A DNA stretch of 25,912 nt, taken from positions 1 through 25,912 of the IMG/VR virus record IMGVR_UViG_3300043436_003770; one strand, given 5' to 3'. The notes under the pieces are model-generated. The model was not told the DNA's origin, made no database searches, and was given only the letters and a program-made list of their open reading frames with translations. Position 1 is the stretch's first letter. Each line of letters starts with the position of its first letter. A program made the translations under genes and the position numbers. The stretch comes from a virus. Below are positions 21,604 to 25,912 of this stretch, piece by piece.

Positions 21604-22119
21604 TTATAGTTGAATTCCTGCAAAGTATTGATTTGTTTGGTCTGGATATATTTGAGTTTGATTACCAACTGATTCCAAATATTGTGGAATTTCGTTTGAG
21701 TATGAAATCAAATAGTTTTGTAATCTTAATGCATAGTAATCAGCATTCGTCTGGCATTGTTGTTTTAGATAATCAATTTCAGATTTAGAAGGTGCCGTTG
21801 CTTGTTCTGATATTTGTTTAACTGCACCATTTGATTTGAACTGAATAGATGAAAATGGTACATACTCCAAACAAGTGTACCAAATTAGTGTAGATTTTAT
21901 ATGGTCATCTAACAAATCCTTATAGTATATGGATAAATTATCAACTGTATTCGCAATTATCTGTGCCTGTAAGTAATCAAATAAAACAGTGCCTAATAGG
22001 TTCTTCAAATATTTGTCCTGTGCAGTTCTCATAAAGGGAAGTAATGCATCAGCATCTATTGCACCTTGCAGTGGAGAGTTCTTAATTATATCGTTTCGTG
22101 TTATGAATAATGCGTACAT
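21604..22119 (-). CDS. Head-tail connector-like protein (DUF6712-type), 171 aa
   Basis: A 171-aa mostly helical protein: FITRNDIIKNSPLQGAIDAD, then LLPFMRTAQDKYLKNLLGT and FDYLQAQIIANTVDNLSIYY, with IKSTLIWYTCLEYVPF and a C-terminal helix SEIDYLKQQCQTNADYYALR. This all-helical pattern, with its position just after the portal gene, is typical of head-tail adaptors; I recall the family as DUF6712 in Bacteroidota phages. It lies 11 bp after the portal gene, and 6 bp before the completion-like gene. Family membership needs a profile search. Confidence 0.65.
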   Translation of the reverse strand: MYALFITRNDIIKNSPLQGAIDADALLPFMRTAQDKYLKNLLGTVLFDYLQAQIIANTVDNLSIYYKDLLDDHIKSTLIWYTCLEYVPFSSIQFKSNGAVKQISEQATAPSKSEIDYLKQQCQTNADYYALRLQNYLISYSNEIPQYLESVGNQTQIYPDQTNQYFAGIQL

Positions 22120-22130
22120 AGTTGTTTGTT

Positions 22131-23405
22131 TTATATTGTTTCGTAATTTTTGTTAAAGAACCCACCTCTTATACCTGAAGAAAGTACATCTTCATTTTCA
22201 TTTGATGCATCCGCTTCATCATCAGTAGTTGCTGGAGTTTCTAATGATTTGTTTGTTTCATCTTCTACTTCCGCAACTGTTTTATCAGTTTCTTCTGCTT
22301 GTTCAGAAAGGATTGCAAGTGGTGTAGTTTGTTCAAAGTATAATTCCATATTATCCCAACCACCTTCACTTAGGGCCATATCTAATTGATTTAGTATTAA
22401 ACCCTGAAAAGGTTGAATAGTCATAGTTTGAAAAATAGAAAAGGCTGTTTTCATTTCTTCACTCTGTGAACTAAACCCATTATTTGCAGTACGAATACCG
22501 AATAGTAGTGGTGATGTAACCCTATGTGCAACAAGTATTCTGTCCTGTGCATACTCTGCTACATACTGAAACTTCTCATGTAGATTATCAATCTGTATGA
22601 CATCAATCGTTGGTTTAGTTGCAGGGTCATCATTAAATGATAACATAAACTTACCAGCATTGGATGTTCCAGTAAATTTAGAATACAATAAGTTCTCTAT
22701 GGTTTGTCTTTCTTCTGGTGCCGGAACTCCGTTGTTCATATTCAACATAATAGCGGGCAAGAATCCATTTTCTATGTTGTTAAGGTGTAAGTTACTCAAC
22801 TCACCCTCAACTATCGAAAATTGGAATGCTGGTATCCAATCTGGAAGTGAATAATAGTATAGACCTGGTGAATAGTTTTTAATGAAAAGGATTTCTGATT
22901 TTTCAGTTGATGTTCCAAATGCTGGATACTTAACCTTATCTTTTACTTTACGATGGTCTGACCAATCAGTACAATAGTAGTAGTTTTCAATACGTGGATT
23001 ATCATATATCTTTTCTGCCCTAATAGTATGAATAGGAACGTGATAGAATTTCTTTATCTTTGTGTGGTCATCATTCCAAATAACTTGATATACTGCATTA
23101 CCAAATAATTTCAAATCAAATGCAACTCTCTTAGTTTCTTCTTGTGGAATTAACTTTTGAATTATCGCATTCTTTGTTTCATCTTTTGAATAAATTCCTT
23201 TACCAAAGATTAAATCAGCAATACCTTCTACACATGCAGCATTAGTTGAACTAATATTATATGCGGTAGTTACTGCTTGAAAAAAATCATCCTGGTCATT
23301 TATACCATAAGGCACCCAAGATTGACGAGTTTTAGTATCCTCTATAATAGTTGGTATTTCATTATTACCATATGATAGGACTGACAGTTTGGTTTGGTTC
23401 TTCAT
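22131..23405 (-). CDS. Portal protein
   Basis: A 424-aa portal protein of HK97 type. Support: the N-terminal ITTAYN-like segment with CVEGIADLIFGKGIY, a central wing region, KRVAFDLKLFGNAVYQVIWN, and IVEGELSNLHLNNIENGFLP. Near the C-terminus is the clip/stem-type run RVTSPLLFGIRTANNGFSSQ followed by EEMKTAFSIFQTMTIQPFQ and a helix to LNQLDMAL, a familiar portal signature. The last about 50 residues are acidic (AEVEDETNKSLE) and low complexity. It forms the dodecameric DNA channel at the capsid vertex. It follows the small 120-aa gene by one base. In most phages the portal gene precedes the capsid gene; here it is downstream of it. Confidence 0.88.
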   Translation of the reverse strand: MKNQTKLSVLSYGNNEIPTIIEDTKTRQSWVPYGINDQDDFFQAVTTAYNISSTNAACVEGIADLIFGKGIYSKDETKNAIIQKLIPQEETKRVAFDLKLFGNAVYQVIWNDDHTKIKKFYHVPIHTIRAEKIYDNPRIENYYYCTDWSDHRKVKDKVKYPAFGTSTEKSEILFIKNYSPGLYYYSLPDWIPAFQFSIVEGELSNLHLNNIENGFLPAIMLNMNNGVPAPEERQTIENLLYSKFTGTSNAGKFMLSFNDDPATKPTIDVIQIDNLHEKFQYVAEYAQDRILVAHRVTSPLLFGIRTANNGFSSQSEEMKTAFSIFQTMTIQPFQGLILNQLDMALSEGGWDNMELYFEQTTPLAILSEQAEETDKTVAEVEDETNKSLETPATTDDEADASNENEDVLSSGIRGGFFNKNYETI

Positions 23406-23406
23406 T

Positions 23407-23769
23407 TTATTTTATTATGATGTATGTGTTTGATGAATCATCGTATGATGTAAATCCATCGTTTTGATTTACGTATGCTGGTTTATCTTCTGATTGTGAT
23501 GTATATACTTGAACGCTACCATGCCATATTGGTTCATCACTACCACTATTAAGAATTTGTGCCCTATATTCACCACCAATTATTGCACCACTTATAGATG
23601 CAGTAAATGATAAATAAGATTCATACCCTTCAAATTGTATATTAGTAAGTGATGCAGTGGTATTATATTGTGTAGTCATATCTTGCAATAGGAATACAAA
23701 CTGATTTGATGCGGTTGGTTGGGTTCTAATTGTGTATCCGTTACTTCCAGATATATAGTATGCTAACAT
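23407..23769 (-). CDS. Small structural protein, 120 aa
   Basis: A 120-aa beta-rich, Ser/Thr/Gly-rich protein. Recognisable segments are ISGSNGYTIRTQPTASNQF, SLTNIQFEGYESYLSF and GAIIGGEYRAQILNSGSDEP followed by WHGSVQVYTS. This looks like an Ig-like or beta-barrel fold of minor head or tail structural proteins that lie next to portal genes in Bacteroidota phages. It has no hydrophobic anchor. Its leader contains the stem-loop at 23782-23809, which lies between the tail-tube terminator and the start codon. Confidence 0.65.
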   Translation of the reverse strand: MLAYYISGSNGYTIRTQPTASNQFVFLLQDMTTQYNTTASLTNIQFEGYESYLSFTASISGAIIGGEYRAQILNSGSDEPIWHGSVQVYTSQSEDKPAYVNQNDGFTSYDDSSNTYIIIK

Positions 23770-23781
23770 AAGCCTAAATTA

Positions 23782-23809
23782 AGTTGTTATTATCTCATAT
23801 TTAACAACT
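23782..23809. promoter_or_regulatory. Perfect 8-bp stem-loop in the leader of the 120-aa gene
   Basis: AGTTGTTA (23782-23789) and TAACAACT (23802-23809) are perfect inverted arms around a 12-bp loop. It lies 13 bp before the ATG at 23769 and 25 bp after the terminator. It could be an RNA-processing or stability element or an operator. No promoter consensus is visible between it and the terminator. Confidence 0.4.
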
Positions 23810-23834
23810 GAATTCCTCAAAATAGTAAATGCAC

Positions 23835-23860
23835 AAAAAAAGGAATGATTTCTCATTCCC
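23835..23860 (-). terminator. Rho-independent terminator after the tail-tube-like gene
   Basis: On the minus strand GGAATGA (23859-23853) pairs with TCATTCC (23848-23842) around GAAA, and seven T follow (to 23835). It begins about 26 bp after the tail-tube stop. Genes downstream lack a visible promoter, so some read-through is needed. Confidence 0.82.
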
Positions 23861-23885
23861 TTAATTTCTTAAATCTATTTACTGA

Positions 23886-24431
23886 TTACGAATTTGTACC
23901 GTACACTACGTTGTAGTTAGCAGTTAAACCTGCAAGAGCACTAACAGTAGTTGAACCAGATAAGAATGCTGCTGGTAATCTTTCTTGTCCTGTGAAAGTT
24001 AAAGAGTATCCGTAAAGGTCTCCCATTGCTCCACCAGTTTGAATAGTACCTGCAGTTAAATCTGCTCCTTCTTTTTGTCCTACTAATAGTGCATCACCAT
24101 TCATTGTCCAAAGAATAATTTGAGGTCTTCCATAAGCCAATAACTTCAATTGAGTAGTCATTTCGTTAGTAAGTTTCTTCAAATTAAGTGTCAATTCCTG
24201 TGAGAAGAAAGTAGTACCGTTTTCACGTGAACTATTTACAGTCTCTGTATATGCAGATGTTCCTTTTAATTCGTAGTAGTATAGATTTGAACCTGATGGT
24301 ACAGCAGTGATTTCACCTGTTCCATTAGCAGTAAATGAGCCTGTAGTATAGTTGATGAAATATACGCCTTGTATACCACCTACTGATTCTTTACAAACTT
24401 CATTACGTCCTTGTGTTATTAAACAACTCAT
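23886..24431 (-). CDS. Putative major tail tube protein, 181 aa
   Basis: A 181-aa protein that starts MSCLITQGRNEVCKESVGG and contains IQGVYFINYTTGSFTANGTG, FFSQELTLNLKKLTNEMTTQ and the run AYGRPQIILWTMNGDALLVG followed by GAMGDLYGYSLTFTGQE. This arrangement, with a conserved CK-x-SVGG start and a L(L)VG...GD-x-x-GY-x-LTFTGQE ending, recurs in abundant small tail-tube proteins of Bacteroidota siphoviruses as I recall them. It is bracketed by terminators, as would suit a protein made in large amounts. The leader has AGGA 11 bases before the ATG, one of the few possible weak Shine-Dalgarno sequences here. A minor capsid or decoration protein is the alternative. Confidence 0.65.
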   Translation of the reverse strand: MSCLITQGRNEVCKESVGGIQGVYFINYTTGSFTANGTGEITAVPSGSNLYYYELKGTSAYTETVNSSRENGTTFFSQELTLNLKKLTNEMTTQLKLLAYGRPQIILWTMNGDALLVGQKEGADLTAGTIQTGGAMGDLYGYSLTFTGQERLPAAFLSGSTTVSALAGLTANYNVVYGTNS

Positions 24432-24459
24432 ATCTATTTCCTATTTATATTATTTATTA

Positions 24460-24485
24460 AATAAGGGAGGATATTTCACCTCCCT
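24460..24485 (-). terminator. Hairpin terminator or attenuator after the major capsid gene
   Basis: On the minus strand AGGGAGG (24485-24479) pairs perfectly with CCTCCCT (24470-24464) around an 8-base loop. The tail is TATTTAAT, only partly T, so it is probably leaky. It lies 13 bp after the capsid stop and 33 bp before the tail-tube start. Confidence 0.75.
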
Positions 24486-24497
24486 ATTGTTTTGTTA

Positions 24498-25505
24498 TTA
24501 GTATGCTCCGAAGTAAACGATGTCTTCACCGATACCGAACTGAACACCTGACGTATACCTCATTATGACGCGATAGTTTTGTGAACCATCTAAGTTAGCC
24601 ATATCTAATACTCTTACTTCGTTGTGGTCTGATAATAGTCCAGTACCGAAGAATAAGTTAGATTTTTGAGCTGCTACGATTGTATCACTACTCATACCAG
24701 GACAAGTTACGATTTCAATTCCTTGGAAGTTGAATGGCTTTTCACCTACGTTCATTTGAGTGTTGAAACCTGATTGGTTTGCGTTTCCACCTAAAGCAGT
24801 TTGGTATGCTTTAGCAACGTTAGTAGATACATAGATTAATAAGTCTTCTTTACCATATACTGCATTTGGAATACTATCATATACTGAACCGATTACAGAA
24901 ATTACGTTTGCTGAAGTTACTGAACCAGAAATTGGTTGTCCACCTACAACAGTTGCCGAACCAGAGAATGCTGGAATAACACCAGTCGATACTGTGATTG
25001 ATCCTGATACTACTGTTGTTCCTGCTGCGATTGATGCAGAGAATAGAGTTTCAAATCCTGCGAATTGACCGTTTGAGTTAGTACCTTTCCAGATAGACTC
25101 TTCTGTTGCTTGAGCAACAAAACCTGCTACATAAGAAATTAAGTAATCGTTAAAATTAGCAGGGATAGTATCAAATGCACTATATCCTAATTGTAATGAT
25201 TCCCAACTATCTACGAATTCTTGCTTACATAAGCTTAAGTTTACTTGTAGTTCTTTTGGTTCTAAGATTCTTTCAGTCAATGAAACACTTCCTGATGTTA
25301 CGAAATCACAAGATGCATCCTGTACAATACCTGCAACAGCTACTTTTTGGATTACTTCTTTGTACTTTACGTTTGGCTTAATCGTTACTAAACGGTTATC
25401 CAATGTTTTTGCTGATAATAGGGCGGCACTGATGTACTGACCTGCAAACTCACCTGCGTAGGTAGAGGTAATTGATGGTTCAGCGAATTTTTGATTTTTT
25501 TTCAT
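24498..25505 (-). CDS. Major capsid protein
   Basis: A 335-aa major capsid protein. It fits the family by length, by position directly after an acidic scaffold-like gene and before a terminator, and by composition. Segments: AGEFAGQYISAALLSAKTLD and TIKPNVKYKEVIQKVAV at the N-terminal arm; ERILEPKELQVNLSLCKQEF, then a helix with YVAGFVAQATEESIWKGTNS; and a C-terminal run with VSTNVAKAYQTALGG, FNFQGIEIVTCPGMS and SNLFFGTGLLSDHNEVRVLD. These are the spine helix, A-domain and capsomer surface of HK97-fold proteins of Bacteroidota phages. A Ser/Gly/Val-rich insertion at about 160-200 (SGSITVSTGVIPAFSGSATV) may be a surface loop. The leader is A/T-rich (TTAAAAAACGAAT) without Shine-Dalgarno. Confidence 0.88.
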   Translation of the reverse strand: MKKNQKFAEPSITSTYAGEFAGQYISAALLSAKTLDNRLVTIKPNVKYKEVIQKVAVAGIVQDASCDFVTSGSVSLTERILEPKELQVNLSLCKQEFVDSWESLQLGYSAFDTIPANFNDYLISYVAGFVAQATEESIWKGTNSNGQFAGFETLFSASIAAGTTVVSGSITVSTGVIPAFSGSATVVGGQPISGSVTSANVISVIGSVYDSIPNAVYGKEDLLIYVSTNVAKAYQTALGGNANQSGFNTQMNVGEKPFNFQGIEIVTCPGMSSDTIVAAQKSNLFFGTGLLSDHNEVRVLDMANLDGSQNYRVIMRYTSGVQFGIGEDIVYFGAY

Positions 25506-25523
25506 ATTCGTTTTTTAATTAAA

Positions 25524-25912
25524 TTATTTATACATTTTCAACCACACTCTTTCTTGTGCAGTTAAATGTTTGTTATTATTTTGTTTCGGTTTTAAGGTAG
25601 AGAATTTCTTTGCAGCTTCTACTGGTGCTCCATCTAATTTAGGAAGTTCTTCTTCATCTTCATCTTCCATATCTTCATCTTCTTCGATTTTGATTTCTTC
25701 CATTGCTTGGATTTTCTTTTCCATTTCTTCAATTCTGTATGCTAGTTTAGTCACTAACTCATCAATTGATTCTGGTATAGAAGGCCCATCTTGTTCGATG
25801 TCTGCAGGAACTCCATCGCCAGTTGAAGGTAAATCTCCTTCTACTGAATCAACGGTTGCTTCCATTTCTTCTTCTTTTTCTTCTTCTTTTTCTTCCAATT
25901 CAACGTTTTCTC
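25524..25912 (-). CDS. Acidic scaffold-like protein (5' end cut by window)
   Basis: The frame is open to the right edge: codons GAA, AAC, GTT, GAA precede the TTG at 25898, so the apparent TTG start is not the real one and the gene continues outside. The visible 129 residues are very acidic, with Glu runs at the left part, the coiled-coil LVTKLAYRIEEMEKKIQAME in the middle, an EDEDMEDEDEEE stretch, and a basic C-terminus NNKHLTAQERVWLKMYK. An acidic coiled-coil with a basic end next to the capsid gene is the classic scaffold pattern, either stand-alone or the tail of a protease-scaffold fusion. As a protease-like protein is found at 6891-8054, a scaffold alone is likely, but the missing N-terminus could be a protease. 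Confidence 0.75.
   Translation of the reverse strand, partial: ENVELEEKEEEKEEEMEATVDSVEGDLPSTGDGVPADIEQDGPSIPESIDELVTKLAYRIEEMEKKIQAMEEIKIEEDEDMEDEDEEELPKLDGAPVEAAKKFSTLKPKQNNNKHLTAQERVWLKMYK

Noticed and set aside
25896-25898. TTG start for the acidic protein
   Set aside because: The frame stays open with Glu/Asn/Val codons to the window edge, so the true start lies outside.

Overview
The window looks like part of a tailed-phage (siphovirus-type) genome infecting a member of the Bacteroidota. Three things point to the host. DNA is AT-rich, and most start codons have A/T-rich leaders with no Shine-Dalgarno sequence. The two clearest promoters fit the Bacteroidota consensus TTTG-N19/20-TAnnTTTG (minus strand at 4646-4677, plus strand at 5969-6000). 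The phage-encoded ribosomal protein bS21 also looks like the Bacteroidota type. No integrase, terminase, polymerase or lysin is in view, so lifestyle and packaging cannot be judged. Both edges cut genes: a DNA methyltransferase on the left and an acidic scaffold-like protein on the right.

Almost everything reads leftward on the minus strand. In transcription order (right to left), 25912-20654 is the head and connector block: acidic scaffold-like protein, major capsid protein, tail-tube-like protein, small structural protein, portal, connector, completion protein, gp10-like protein. Hairpin terminators follow the capsid and tail-tube genes. From 20600 to 13571 come four large tail or receptor-binding proteins, two with Thr-Pro tandem-repeat linkers. 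From 13531 to 10338 lie four overlapping glycosyltransferase-like genes. From 10300 to 4873 come a 50-codon ORF, the tape measure protein, a prohead-protease-like protein with a 12-A run, several small proteins (two under 45 codons), and bS21 followed by a strong terminator. The only plus-strand gene, a GIY-YIG homing endonuclease with its own promoter, sits inside this block.

Between 4460 and 4872 there is no gene but much regulatory structure: a bS21 terminator, a possible small structured RNA ending in a second terminator, a consensus promoter, and an untranslated leader of about 170 nt ending in a third terminator just before the next start codon. Left of this, 4459-1 is a second leftward operon: a DUF4373-type DNA-binding protein, small unknowns, a second GIY-YIG nuclease with a zinc finger, a sigma-factor-like protein and a DNA methyltransferase. 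It is probably the early or regulatory block.

Main points of interest: phage bS21 in a clade where bS21 helps hide the anti-Shine-Dalgarno; the RNA-like intergenic region; Thr-Pro mucin-like virion proteins beside a glycosyltransferase cassette; a slippage-prone A12 run whose shifts both stop within a few codons; and an unusual structural gene order. No database search was run; family names rest on motifs and remembered family features.
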